Shown: positions 12,277-20,499 of the stretch, piece after piece | How positions within the stretch are numbered: position 1 is the stretch's first letter | Layout of the letters: each line of letters opens with the position of its first letter | Assembly: GCA_964432115.1 (NCBI GenBank) | Contig: CAYSMC010000026.1 | Span: 1-20,959 of the forward strand | Length of the DNA: 20,959 bases | Direction of reading: 5' to 3' | Origin: JAAZKO01 sp964432115 | GTDB lineage: Bacteria > Patescibacteriota > Microgenomatia > UBA1400 > PJMF01 | The notes under the pieces: model-generated | Seen by the model: the letters and a program-made list of their open reading frames with translations, nothing else | The model's database searches: none | What the model was told of the DNA's origin: nothing | Program-made: the position numbers and the translations under genes

Positions 12277-13283
12277 GATAATTTTCTCATTACGAGACCC
12301 ATGCACACCGTGTAATGCAAGTGTTTGTGTTCAGGAATTTGTCCTTTGGCACTGGCAAAAGGAGCCATCAATAAAATTTCAACATTTAACTGTTGTGCTA
12401 AATACTGACTAAAACCAATCATTTCCGCTGGACCTCCAGACAGAACTACTCTTTTAATTGTCTGGCCAGGATGCAATTGACTAAAGTAACGTAGGGCTTT
12501 TTGCATTTCTATGACTGCATTATTAACAATGGGTAGAATTACTGGCAGCAATTTACCTTCCAATTGTTCGGAGTTTAAGCCACAGCTGATTTTATATTCT
12601 TCAGCCTGTTTTAAGTCTAGGGCGAAGCTTTGGGCGATGGCATTAGTTAAAAGTTGCGAACCATTTTTACTACTAAAAATAAAATCAAACATGCCATTGG
12701 CAATCACTGCCAAATCAAGATTGTTAGCCCCCATGTGGGCAATTAGTGTTTCTGGATCATCACTGCGTAAATCTAGTGCTCTAATGACAGAAAACATTTG
12801 AGTTTCCATGACTGTTGGTTCAATGCCTAAATTTAAGAAAATGTTATTGAGTTTTTCAACAAAGGATTTGCGAGAAGCAACCAATAAAACCTTCATTTTG
12901 GCGCCGGCTACTTTTTTATCTGGTCGAGCTAGAATTTGATATTCAAGTGATAGGTCGTCTTTGGGTATAGGAATATATTGCTCAGCTTGCCAGCCAATAG
13001 CACTCGCCAATTCGGCGTCAGTTAACACTGGGACTTCAATGACTTTATTGGCAATCACTGACTCTGGTAAACTCAGCCGCACATCGCTAGCGTCAAGTTT
13101 GTAATCATTGAGGAGATTGGCGATCATTTCACTAAACTGACTAGTTTCTTGATCACTTTGAGGAATAATTAGGCCAAGATTATTAGGAATATTAACGGCT
13201 TGAATAACAGTAACTTGTTTGCCGTTTTTTGCTGAAATAGCCTTAATGGTATGAGTACCGATGTCTAGGGCAGTAATTGACAT
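12273..13283 (-). CDS. pilM: Type IV pilus assembly protein PilM (actin-like ATPase)
   Basis: 336 codons with an ATG at 13283, placed there because ALDIGTHTIKAI follows at once, as in the phosphate-1 loop at the start of PilM/FtsA proteins. An upstream in-frame start would add 12 residues of no known motif. Other actin-fold elements are LIAHMGANNLDLAVIANG in the middle and VVLSGGPAEMIGFSQYL near residues 280-300, the adenosine-binding loop. WQAEQYIPIPKDDLSLEY is a characteristic PilM segment. PilM is cytoplasmic and binds PilN's N-terminus. The stop overlaps the pilN start by 4 bases, and the PilX-like gene ends 13 bases upstream. Confidence 0.92.
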   Translation of the reverse strand: MSITALDIGTHTIKAISAKNGKQVTVIQAVNIPNNLGLIIPQSDQETSQFSEMIANLLNDYKLDASDVRLSLPESVIANKVIEVPVLTDAELASAIGWQAEQYIPIPKDDLSLEYQILARPDKKVAGAKMKVLLVASRKSFVEKLNNIFLNLGIEPTVMETQMFSVIRALDLRSDDPETLIAHMGANNLDLAVIANGMFDFIFSSKNGSQLLTNAIAQSFALDLKQAEEYKISCGLNSEQLEGKLLPVILPIVNNAVIEMQKALRYFSQLHPGQTIKRVVLSGGPAEMIGFSQYLAQQLNVEILLMAPFASAKGQIPEHKHLHYTVCMGLVMRKLS

Positions 13284-13296
13284 AAGTTGTATTTTT

Positions 13297-14106
13297 CTAT
13301 TTTGTGATCGTGCCTCCACTAAATAAAGCGAAACTCATAAATCCTGGAGCACTAGGCAAACTTTTTTTCACTTCGATTGTTTTGTTACTCACATCGCTGT
13401 CGCTTTTGGCCAACGACTCAATTTCATATTGAGCTTCACCGATTAAGCCAAGATCACCACTGATTTGAAGATCAGCGCCGGCGCCAACAGTTTGGATGTA
13501 CAAAGTAGAATCGTTGGAAGCAGGCAGATTTGCTAAAGTATATCCATATTTAAAAGTGTCAGCAAGAGTATCGGTAGCAGCAATAAAATTTTGTGCGCTA
13601 CTGTGGAGACAATCACTGCCAGCTACCAAATAATAATTAGTCTGATATTCACCATCGCCTGCTAAATATAAAAAACTGAGTAATAATCCCACTTTATGAG
13701 AAGTGTTGCAAATGCTTTTTGACCATTTAAGGTTAAGATTACCTACTTGATTATTTAAATCAATGCGCAGACTTTCTCCTTGATTGAGATAACCTTCAAA
13801 AGTTTGACTGCTAGTGACCGATACTTGGTTAAATGGATCATCGGCAGCCAAATCACCTGTTGGTAAATTGCTGATTAAACCTGCTTCATATTGATAAATT
13901 TGATTAAGAGCTTCATCAACTCCAGTTTCAGCGATATTAAAGACTCTAATTGAATCGCTACGATCAACGACTACCTTATTTTCTTGAACAACGCGATTAG
14001 CTACTGATAGGCCAAAAGTTAAAATAGCAGCAGTAATTAATACGACAATAATCCCAATTTGACCACTCATCTGGCGGGCAGAATTTTTTGGCATATATTT
14101 CATCAT
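13297..14106 (-). CDS. PilX-like pilus assembly protein
   Basis: 269 residues from the ATG at 14106. Alternative in-frame ATGs lie at 14103 and 14094, and longer starts would reach into recG and spoil the N-terminus. The N-terminal part has a hydrophobic helix (GQIGIIVVLITAAILTFGLS) followed by FNIAETGVDEALNQIYQYEAG, the 'AExGxxEAL' pattern typical of PilX N-terminal regions. There is no clear prepilin cleavage motif, only a Gly-Gln before the helix. A beta-rich outer domain with two cysteines follows, and the ending IEVKKSLPSAPGFMSFALFSGG is a recurrent style in pilus proteins of this kind of bacteria. It lies between recG and pilM on the same strand. Confidence 0.75.
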   Translation of the reverse strand: MMKYMPKNSARQMSGQIGIIVVLITAAILTFGLSVANRVVQENKVVVDRSDSIRVFNIAETGVDEALNQIYQYEAGLISNLPTGDLAADDPFNQVSVTSSQTFEGYLNQGESLRIDLNNQVGNLNLKWSKSICNTSHKVGLLLSFLYLAGDGEYQTNYYLVAGSDCLHSSAQNFIAATDTLADTFKYGYTLANLPASNDSTLYIQTVGAGADLQISGDLGLIGEAQYEIESLAKSDSDVSNKTIEVKKSLPSAPGFMSFALFSGGTITK

Positions 14107-14137
14107 AAAGCAAAAAAGAAGCAAGAACAAGCGGTTT

Positions 14138-16270
14138 TTAGTTATTATTGATGGCTGTGAGGAACTCTTTTTTTTCAAAATAAGGGGTTAGTATGGACTG
14201 ATATTGCTGATTTTTTTCAGTAATTTTTTTGGCTTCCTTAATAATCTCTAAATTAGTCCAAGAAGCAAATTGTAATTTGTTAAAACCACTTTGCGCACTG
14301 CCAAAAATATCTCCTGCCCCTCTTTGTTTTAAGTCTAATTGAGCTAATTTAAAACCATCTTTTTCTCGACAAAAAATTTCCAATCGTTCTTGACTTGTAG
14401 ATTGTGTTTTGCTTTTATCTGTGCTGGTTGAGGATGATTGGGCGTTTGGCGCTTGGGTGCTAAATAGCAAACAAAAACTTTTTTGGCCAAGGCGGCCTAC
14501 TCTACCCCGCAATTGGTGTAGGCTAGCTAGTCCAAAACGTTCAGCTGCCTGAATAATAATAAAATCTGCGTTGGGTAAATCAATACCCACTTCGATCATG
14601 GGGGTACTGACAAGAATTTGGATGTCTTTATGGTAAAGTTGCTCAATGACTTGTTGTTGCTCTACTTTTTTGAGTCGCGAATGCAAAACGGCGGTTTTGA
14701 GCTGTTGGCTTTTGGCAATTTGCTTGTCTTGATAGTATTTATTTAACACTATTTCTAATTGCTGTTGGCTGTCTTTGACGGCCGCCACGTTTTCCAAAGC
14801 ACTGTGTTGAGAAGGATCAATAAAAGGACAAACAATAAAAGCTTGTTGATCTTTGGATTGCAACAGTTGCTCAGCCAGCCAAACAATGGCGTCTTCTTCT
14901 TTAGCTTTTGGCACCAACCAAGTTTTGGCCATCTGTCTGTTGGCCGGCATTTCGTCCAAGATACTAGTTTGTAAATGAGTGAAAATAGTCAGCATTAAGC
15001 TCCGAGGAATAGGAGTGGCAGTCATGGTCAAGAGATGAGCTTGCGGATTTTGTCGCTGTTTGGTGCCGAAGCGATGTTGTTCATCGTAGATAATTAAGGC
15101 GGGCTCAATCTCTTCGAGTTTATTAATTAAAGCGTGAGTGCCGACATAGATGCTGGCCGAATCTTTTTTAAAGTTTTTACTAGTTTGAGCTGTGACTAAA
15201 TGCAATTTTTGTTTAGGCAACAATTTTTGAATAGTTTGGTAGTGTTGTTGAGCAAGAATTTGTGTTGGCGCGACTAACACCGCGTTGTGACCAGCTAAAC
15301 AACTGTGCCAAGCTGCTATGGCAGCCACAGCAGTTTTACCGCTGCCCACATCACCAATTAATAAGCGGTTCATAGCGGTTGTTTTTTTTAAATCATTAGT
15401 AATTTCGCTGAGCGCTTTTTCTTGGGCTTTAGTTAAAGTGAAGGGTAAGCTTTCTGGAATAAGTGGCTTTTGTTGCAGATCAATACTGGGTGCTAAATTG
15501 CTTGCCTCCCAAGTTTTTTTAAGTTGTTTAGCTTTATTAATTAAGAAAATGATTTCTTCGAGTGCTAATTGTTCTCGAGCTTGAATAATTTCTTGACTGG
15601 TTTGAGGAAAATGTAAAGCCTGAAAAAAATGTTGAGGATTATGAAAAATTTGGTGATGATTGCTGGTTTGTTGATGATTAAAGATTTTCTCTCGAGGATT
15701 GAGGTGGTCGATAATTTCTTTTTGCAACCTTCTTAAACTACCTTGTTTGAAAGGATTAATTTGACTATAAATTGGTACTAAGCGAGCGGTATGAGGACTG
15801 TCTGTAGTCATTGCTTCCAAGTTGGCTTGAACTAAACTATTATTTTTGAATTGGCCAGAGGCGTAGTAATATTGATTTTTTTTGAGTTTACTTTTGAGAA
15901 ATTTATTATTAAACCAAATGGCAGGCAGTTCTCCACTGTCATCAGCCAGAGTGGCTCGGCTAATTAAGAGACGACCTTTGTAATATTGACGAAAATCTTT
16001 AACTTGGATTATTAAGGTAAAAAAGTCTTGTTTGGATTGATAATCCTTCTGTGTTTGATTGCCGGTAGCTGTGGGTGCTTGATCAATTATGATCGAATTG
16101 TTAAAACGTTTTAATTGAGCAATAGAAAAAATTCGCGAACGATTTTCGTAATGGAGCGGTAAATAAAGTAAAAAATCCAGAATAGTGTGAATGTTTTTTT
16201 TGGCTAAAGCTTTTTGCCAACTCTCACCAATACCCCGAACAGTATCAAGAGAATGTTTAAGTTGGTACAT
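14138..16270 (-). CDS. recG: ATP-dependent DNA helicase RecG
   Basis: 710 residues, about the usual length. An N-terminal wedge domain (OB fold, about 60-160) precedes the helicase core: Walker A GDVGSGKT at 306-313, DEQHRFG at 396-402, TATPIPRSL at 417-425, STPMIEVGIDLPNA at 555-568, and ERFGLASLHQLRGRVGRLG at 577-595. The C-terminal region has LKQRGAGDIFGSAQSG, the RecG-specific motif. RecG regresses stalled replication forks and branch-migrates Holliday junctions. A low-complexity Ser/Thr/Gln insert at about 608-627 lies between the helicase core and this C-terminal motif, probably a surface loop. It follows a 36-residue membrane protein by 15 bases and is followed by pilus genes. Confidence 0.95.
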   Translation of the reverse strand: MYQLKHSLDTVRGIGESWQKALAKKNIHTILDFLLYLPLHYENRSRIFSIAQLKRFNNSIIIDQAPTATGNQTQKDYQSKQDFFTLIIQVKDFRQYYKGRLLISRATLADDSGELPAIWFNNKFLKSKLKKNQYYYASGQFKNNSLVQANLEAMTTDSPHTARLVPIYSQINPFKQGSLRRLQKEIIDHLNPREKIFNHQQTSNHHQIFHNPQHFFQALHFPQTSQEIIQAREQLALEEIIFLINKAKQLKKTWEASNLAPSIDLQQKPLIPESLPFTLTKAQEKALSEITNDLKKTTAMNRLLIGDVGSGKTAVAAIAAWHSCLAGHNAVLVAPTQILAQQHYQTIQKLLPKQKLHLVTAQTSKNFKKDSASIYVGTHALINKLEEIEPALIIYDEQHRFGTKQRQNPQAHLLTMTATPIPRSLMLTIFTHLQTSILDEMPANRQMAKTWLVPKAKEEDAIVWLAEQLLQSKDQQAFIVCPFIDPSQHSALENVAAVKDSQQQLEIVLNKYYQDKQIAKSQQLKTAVLHSRLKKVEQQQVIEQLYHKDIQILVSTPMIEVGIDLPNADFIIIQAAERFGLASLHQLRGRVGRLGQKSFCLLFSTQAPNAQSSSTSTDKSKTQSTSQERLEIFCREKDGFKLAQLDLKQRGAGDIFGSAQSGFNKLQFASWTNLEIIKEAKKITEKNQQYQSILTPYFEKKEFLTAINNN

Positions 16271-16285
16271 ATTGCTTCAATTTTT

Positions 16286-16396
16286 TTAGAAGAAAACAAA
16301 AAGCAAACTAGCGATACTGCTAAAAATCATAATAATTACGGCAAAAATTACAAAGCCGCGAATCATTTTTTCTCTTTTTTTTCGACTCAGTGACAT
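16286..16396 (-). CDS. 36-residue single-pass membrane protein
   Basis: The reading frame MSLSRKKREKMIRGF followed by VIFAVIIMIFSSIASLLFVFF fills most of the 129-base gap between tyrS and recG. The N-terminus is strongly basic (RKKREK), and the remaining 24 residues form one membrane helix, so the N-terminus should stay in the cytoplasm. The ATG lies 3 bases after the tyrS stop and the stop lies 15 bases before recG, so the spacing is that of an operon gene. There is no ribosome binding site, but coupling to tyrS would explain that. I know of no named family. It could be non-coding chance, but the composition is far from random. Confidence 0.55.
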   Translation of the reverse strand: MSLSRKKREKMIRGFVIFAVIIMIFSSIASLLFVFF

Positions 16397-16399
16397 ATT

Positions 16400-17614
16400 T
16401 TACTTTTTGATTTTTAATTGATAAAAACGATGTTTGCCAATTTTTAATTGGCTGTTGTTAGCCAAGGCTAAAAATTCTGACCAATTATTGATCACCTTTT
16501 GTTCTGGCAATAACTTGACCGCTCCCTGCTCAAATAAGCGCCCTAATTCACTATTGCTAAAAACATTGTTTTTAGACGTCTGCTGACCATCTTGTTCACC
16601 AATTTCCACAATTAAGTCAGTAAATTGTTCTAAACTGGGCGCAGCATCATTTTGAATACTTTGAACAAAATGTTGACTAGCTTGGTCAGCTGCTTGTTGA
16701 CTGTGAAGATCACTACAAATTTGCCAAGCTAATTGCTTTTTAAATTGCATGGGATTTTCACCCTGTTTTATCGCCTTGCTCATGTCTGCAATTTTGCCTG
16801 AATCTACTCTGGTTAGGACTTCAAAGTATTTAATGATTAAATCGTCATTAATGCTCATAATTTTGCCATAGACGTTGACTGCTTCGTCCTCAAGAGCGAT
16901 GTAGTTGTTATATGACTTGCTCATTTTTCGACCATCGGTGCCCTCAATTAGAGGAGTGGTCAGCACCCATTTTTCTTTTTGATGGTAAACATTTTGTAGT
17001 TGACGACCCATCATCATGTTAAAAGTTTGATCATTACCGCCAATCTCTAGATCCACGTCCATAATTACTGAATCATAACCTTGGAGTAAGGGGTAAATAA
17101 TTTCGTGAGCATGAATGGGGAGGTTTTTTTTCAGCCGATCTTGGAACATGTCTCGCTCCAGCAATTGTTGAACGGTGGTTTTGGCCATTAATTTTAATAA
17201 ATCACTATAAGTTAATTGATCGAGCCAATCAGCATTGTAGCGAATCTCAATCAATGAAAAATCTAAAATTTTACTAGCTTGTCTTTGCCAATTAGCAAAG
17301 TTGGCGTTAATTTCTGCATCACTAAGCATTGGCCGACTCTGATCACGACCAGTGGGATCACCAATTTTGACGGTGCCGTTACCAACTAATAAAATAACTT
17401 TGTGGCCGAGTTCAGCGAAATCTTGCAATTTGCGCAAAGGAACACTGTGTCCCAGATGTAACTTTGAACCCGTTGGATCAATTCCTAAGTAGAGAGTAAT
17501 GGCTCTTTTACTCATTAATGCAGCCAGACTGTCTTTTTTAGGCAAAATTTTCTCGACGCCGCGATTGAGGACTTTAGCAATTTCGTCAGGGTTAGTATTT
17601 AGTTTATTTGACAT
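16400..17614 (-). CDS. tyrS: Tyrosyl-tRNA synthetase
   Basis: 404 residues, class I synthetase of the longer TyrS type. The HIGH-equivalent is HLGH at 53-56 in DPTGSKLHLGHSVPL, the tyrosine and tRNA site has GGNDQTFNMMMGR at 192-204, and the KMSKS loop is at 230-234 (GRKMSKSYNN). A C-terminal S4-like RNA-binding domain covers about 345-404 (LFEQGAVKLL, KIGKHRFYQLKI). The enzyme attaches Tyr to tRNA(Tyr). It is the first gene of a - strand row that continues with a small membrane protein, recG and pilus genes. A short near-leaderless start is likely (see the promoter entry). Confidence 0.96.
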   Translation of the reverse strand: MSNKLNTNPDEIAKVLNRGVEKILPKKDSLAALMSKRAITLYLGIDPTGSKLHLGHSVPLRKLQDFAELGHKVILLVGNGTVKIGDPTGRDQSRPMLSDAEINANFANWQRQASKILDFSLIEIRYNADWLDQLTYSDLLKLMAKTTVQQLLERDMFQDRLKKNLPIHAHEIIYPLLQGYDSVIMDVDLEIGGNDQTFNMMMGRQLQNVYHQKEKWVLTTPLIEGTDGRKMSKSYNNYIALEDEAVNVYGKIMSINDDLIIKYFEVLTRVDSGKIADMSKAIKQGENPMQFKKQLAWQICSDLHSQQAADQASQHFVQSIQNDAAPSLEQFTDLIVEIGEQDGQQTSKNNVFSNSELGRLFEQGAVKLLPEQKVINNWSEFLALANNSQLKIGKHRFYQLKIKK

Positions 17615-17625
17615 AGAATTGTTTT

Positions 17626-17654
17626 ATTGTAGCATGAGGGCAAGTTTGGTAGAA
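17626..17654 (-). promoter_or_regulatory. Candidate promoter of tyrS, overlapping the divergent one
   Basis: On the - strand TACAAT (17631-17626) lies 11 bases before the tyrS ATG at 17614, which would give a leader of about 5 bases. The -35 at 17 bases (TTCTAC, 17654-17649) is poor. The box occupies the same bases as the -35 element proposed for the divergent penicillin-binding protein gene, so only one of the two could be bound at a time. Confidence 0.4.
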
Positions 17655-17655
17655 T
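17627..17655 (+). promoter_or_regulatory. Candidate leaderless promoter of the penicillin-binding protein gene
   Basis: TTGTAG (17627-17632) and TAGAAT (17650-17655) are 17 bases apart. Six bases (GACGAC) separate the -10 box from the ATG at 17662, so transcription would begin at the A of the start codon. No Shine-Dalgarno sequence is present. The -10 matches 5 of 6 consensus positions and is identical to that of rpsP. Confidence 0.5.
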
Positions 17656-17661
17656 GACGAC

Positions 17662-20499
17662 ATGCAAGACTTAACTGAGCAGACTACCATAATTGATGAA
17701 ATTGAACCTCAGTTGCCAAAAAGAAAAATTTCTCTATGGAGACGTTTACAATGGTTGCTCAGACGCATTAAAACCAAGATGGTTATTTATTGGGAGAAAT
17801 TATTATATTTGATTATGCCAAAAAAAAGTCGCTTACGTAGCAAGCAATTGAGCCCGAGTGAAAAAAAGCTAAAAAAGATTAAAACTTGGCGAATGATTGC
17901 TGTAGCCTTTTGTGTTTTGGTAGTTTTGGGCATTATTGCTTTTTTTGTGATGTTTATTTGGTTTTCCAAAGATTTACCCCAGCCTGGAGAAGTGATTAGA
18001 CGGGCGGGTTATAGTAGTAAAATTTATGATCGTGACGGCGAATTATTATATGATTTATTTGAAGAAGAACGCCGTCAACAGAGTAAGATTGAAGATATTC
18101 CAGATTTATTAAAAAATGCCACTATTGCTATTGAAGATCGGGATTTTTATAAACATAGTGGCTTTGATTTTTTAACGATTATTCGAATTCCTTATAACTT
18201 TATTTTTAGAGGTCGGGTGGTGGGTGGTTCAACTCTTACTCAACAACTAGTGAAGAATGCCCTGTTAAGCAACGAACGAACGATTATTCGAAAATTTAAG
18301 GAATTGGTCTTATCAATTCAGATTGAACGAAAGTTTAGTAAAGATGAAATCTTAACCATGTATCTTAATGAAGCTCCATATGGTGGTAATATTTGGGGAG
18401 TAGCTACTGCTGTTGAAACCTATTTTGATAAACCAATGAATGAGCTGAGTCTTGTGGAAAGTGCTTTTCTGGCTGGTTTGCCGCAACGACCCAGTGCGTA
18501 TTCTCCCTACTCTGCCCGAGTGGATGAAGACGGAGAACCTTTGTGGAAAATGCGTACCCAAGCAGTATTAAATGCAATGAAAGACAATGGCTATATTTCA
18601 AATGAGGATTACGAACAAGCGTCTGGAGAAATAGATAATTTAATTTTTGATCGAACTATCACCGAGATTAAAGCGCCACATTTTGTTTTTTACGTACAAA
18701 GTCAATTGGAGGAAATGTTTGGTGAGGAATTGTTAATGAAAGGTGGTTTAAATGTAAACACAACATTAGATTGGGAATTACAAGAATTAGCTCAGACCGT
18801 GGTGACAGAAGAAGTTGAAGCGGTGGAAAAATACCAAATTAGTAATGGTGCTGTTTTAGCACTGCAACCGCAAACTGGAGAAATATTGGCCATGGTGGGT
18901 AGTAAAGATTATTTTGATGAAGAGATTGATGGTCAATTTAACGTGGTGGTTAGCGGTTTGAGACAACCGGGTTCGGCCATTAAGCCAATTACTTATTTAG
19001 GGATGATCAGGCGTGGGTTTACTCCAGCTACTATGATTATGGATGTGGAAACGACTTTTGCTCGTAATGAGGTCGAAAAACCTTACACCCCCAAAAATTA
19101 TGATGGTCAGTTTCGTGGTCCAGTCAGTCTACGACAATCTCTGGGTAGCTCTTTAAATATTCCAGCGGTTAAATCTCTAGCTACTGTTGGCTTGGAAGAA
19201 TTTTTAAGTTTAGCTTATGAGATGGGTTTACAAACTTTTGAACCGACTCCAGCTAACCTACAACGTTTTGGTTTGGCGTTAACTTTGGGCGGCGGTGAAG
19301 TTTATATGCTGGATTTAGCTGGAGCCTACAGTATTTTTGCCAATGGAGGCCGAAAAGTCGAACCAATAGCTATTTTAAAGGTAGAAGATAATGATGGACG
19401 GGTCCTTTTTGAACATAAAGAAACTCAGGGCAAAAGAATTATTGAAGAAGCTGAAGCCTTTTTAATTAATCATATTTTGTCTGACAACGACGCTCGGCTA
19501 CTGGCTTTTGGAGCTAATTCTCTGTTAAATACTGGTCGGCCAATAGCTGTTAAAACTGGTACAACCAATGATATGAAAGACAACTGGACAATTGGTTGGA
19601 GTAGTGAAATTTTGGTAGCTACTTGGGTTGGAAATAGTGACAATAGCTCTATGAGCTATGTAGCTTCAGGTATCACTGGTGCTTCTCCAATTTGGCGACG
19701 AGTAATTTTGGGGGCTCTCGATATGGATTACGCTGCTCCTGATTGGCAATTACCTAGTAATGTCGAACTAGTTGAAGTCGATGCCATTTCTGGTTATCCA
19801 AAACATGATGATTTTCCTAGTAAGTTTGATTACGTGATTAAAGGAACTCTTCCCGCTTCTCCTGATCCGATTCATCGCTTGGTTGAAGTGTGCAAGGGTG
19901 AAAATGATAAATTGGCTACTGAAGCCAATATTGCTGCTGGTGATTATGATAAAAGAGAATTTATTTTTGCTAGTGAAGAAGATCCATTTAGTGAAGATGG
20001 TCAAAATCGCTGGCAAATAGGTATTGATGCTTGGATTGCGGCACAAAATGATTCGCGTTATCGAGTGCCCAGCGAATATTGTGGTGATCAAGATGAAGTA
20101 AGTGTCAGATTACGAAGACCACGGAACGAGGAAAATATTAAAGAATTAGAGATTGAGGTGGATATTAGAGCTGGTAGTTACGACGGTATTGATAAATTAG
20201 AACTCTATGTTAATGACAAACTACTTGAAACGATTGTTGGCAAAAGTGAATATCAGGGAAAAATTAATTTAGCAGCTGGTAAGTATGAACTTTATGCTAA
20301 AGCCTATGCTAAAAATGGTAAGGAAAAAACCAGTAGCAAAGCCAAAATCGGAGTGGGAGGTGTTGAGTGGGATTATGAAGAACCTACTCCTACTCCTATT
20401 CCTACTCCTAAACCAACTGATACGCCCGTGCCGACTGCTATTCCCGTTCCAACGGTTGAATTAAGTCCAACTCTTGTTCCTAGTCAGGAAAATGAATAA
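17662..20499 (+). CDS. Class A penicillin-binding protein (transglycosylase/transpeptidase)
   Basis: 945 residues. A long basic cytoplasmic part (1-75) precedes one membrane helix (about 77-101). Glycosyltransferase family 51 domain: AIEDRDFYKHSGFD with Glu158, GGSTLTQQLVKN at 188-199, RKFKELVLSIQIE at 210-222, and MYLNEAPYGG at 233-242. Transpeptidase domain: SxxK at Ser438-Lys441 (RQPGSAIKP), SxN at Ser497-Asn499, and KTGT at 631-634, all intact. It polymerises and cross-links peptidoglycan outside the membrane. After the catalytic domain a beta-sandwich Ig-like domain (about 815-898) and a Thr-Pro tail (908-945) are added. The tail resembles the linker of the secreted surface protein upstream. 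Its 3' end overlaps the convergent O-antigen-ligase-type gene by 39 bases. Confidence 0.95.
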   Translation: MQDLTEQTTIIDEIEPQLPKRKISLWRRLQWLLRRIKTKMVIYWEKLLYLIMPKKSRLRSKQLSPSEKKLKKIKTWRMIAVAFCVLVVLGIIAFFVMFIWFSKDLPQPGEVIRRAGYSSKIYDRDGELLYDLFEEERRQQSKIEDIPDLLKNATIAIEDRDFYKHSGFDFLTIIRIPYNFIFRGRVVGGSTLTQQLVKNALLSNERTIIRKFKELVLSIQIERKFSKDEILTMYLNEAPYGGNIWGVATAVETYFDKPMNELSLVESAFLAGLPQRPSAYSPYSARVDEDGEPLWKMRTQAVLNAMKDNGYISNEDYEQASGEIDNLIFDRTITEIKAPHFVFYVQSQLEEMFGEELLMKGGLNVNTTLDWELQELAQTVVTEEVEAVEKYQISNGAVLALQPQTGEILAMVGSKDYFDEEIDGQFNVVVSGLRQPGSAIKPITYLGMIRRGFTPATMIMDVETTFARNEVEKPYTPKNYDGQFRGPVSLRQSLGSSLNIPAVKSLATVGLEEFLSLAYEMGLQTFEPTPANLQRFGLALTLGGGEVYMLDLAGAYSIFANGGRKVEPIAILKVEDNDGRVLFEHKETQGKRIIEEAEAFLINHILSDNDARLLAFGANSLLNTGRPIAVKTGTTNDMKDNWTIGWSSEILVATWVGNSDNSSMSYVASGITGASPIWRRVILGALDMDYAAPDWQLPSNVELVEVDAISGYPKHDDFPSKFDYVIKGTLPASPDPIHRLVEVCKGENDKLATEANIAAGDYDKREFIFASEEDPFSEDGQNRWQIGIDAWIAAQNDSRYRVPSEYCGDQDEVSVRLRRPRNEENIKELEIEVDIRAGSYDGIDKLELYVNDKLLETIVGKSEYQGKINLAAGKYELYAKAYAKNGKEKTSSKAKIGVGGVEWDYEEPTPTPIPTPKPTDTPVPTAIPVPTVELSPTLVPSQENE
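20383..20412 (+). repeat. Short six-base tandem repeat coding for Pro-Thr/Pro-Ile
   Basis: CCTACT, CCTACT, CCTATT, CCTACT and CCTAAA follow each other in frame at 20383-20412 and encode the Thr-Pro tail of the penicillin-binding protein. It is a near-perfect microsatellite and could vary in length between strains without a frameshift. Confidence 0.7.

Noticed and set aside
12098..12412. A 104-codon + strand frame across the pilM/pilN junction
   Set aside because: It is antisense to two well-supported genes and its Cys/Leu-rich composition is the mirror of the PilN membrane helix.
19768..20091. A 107-codon - strand frame inside the penicillin-binding protein gene
   Set aside because: It is antisense to a fully supported gene, with no ribosome binding site, promoter or domain.
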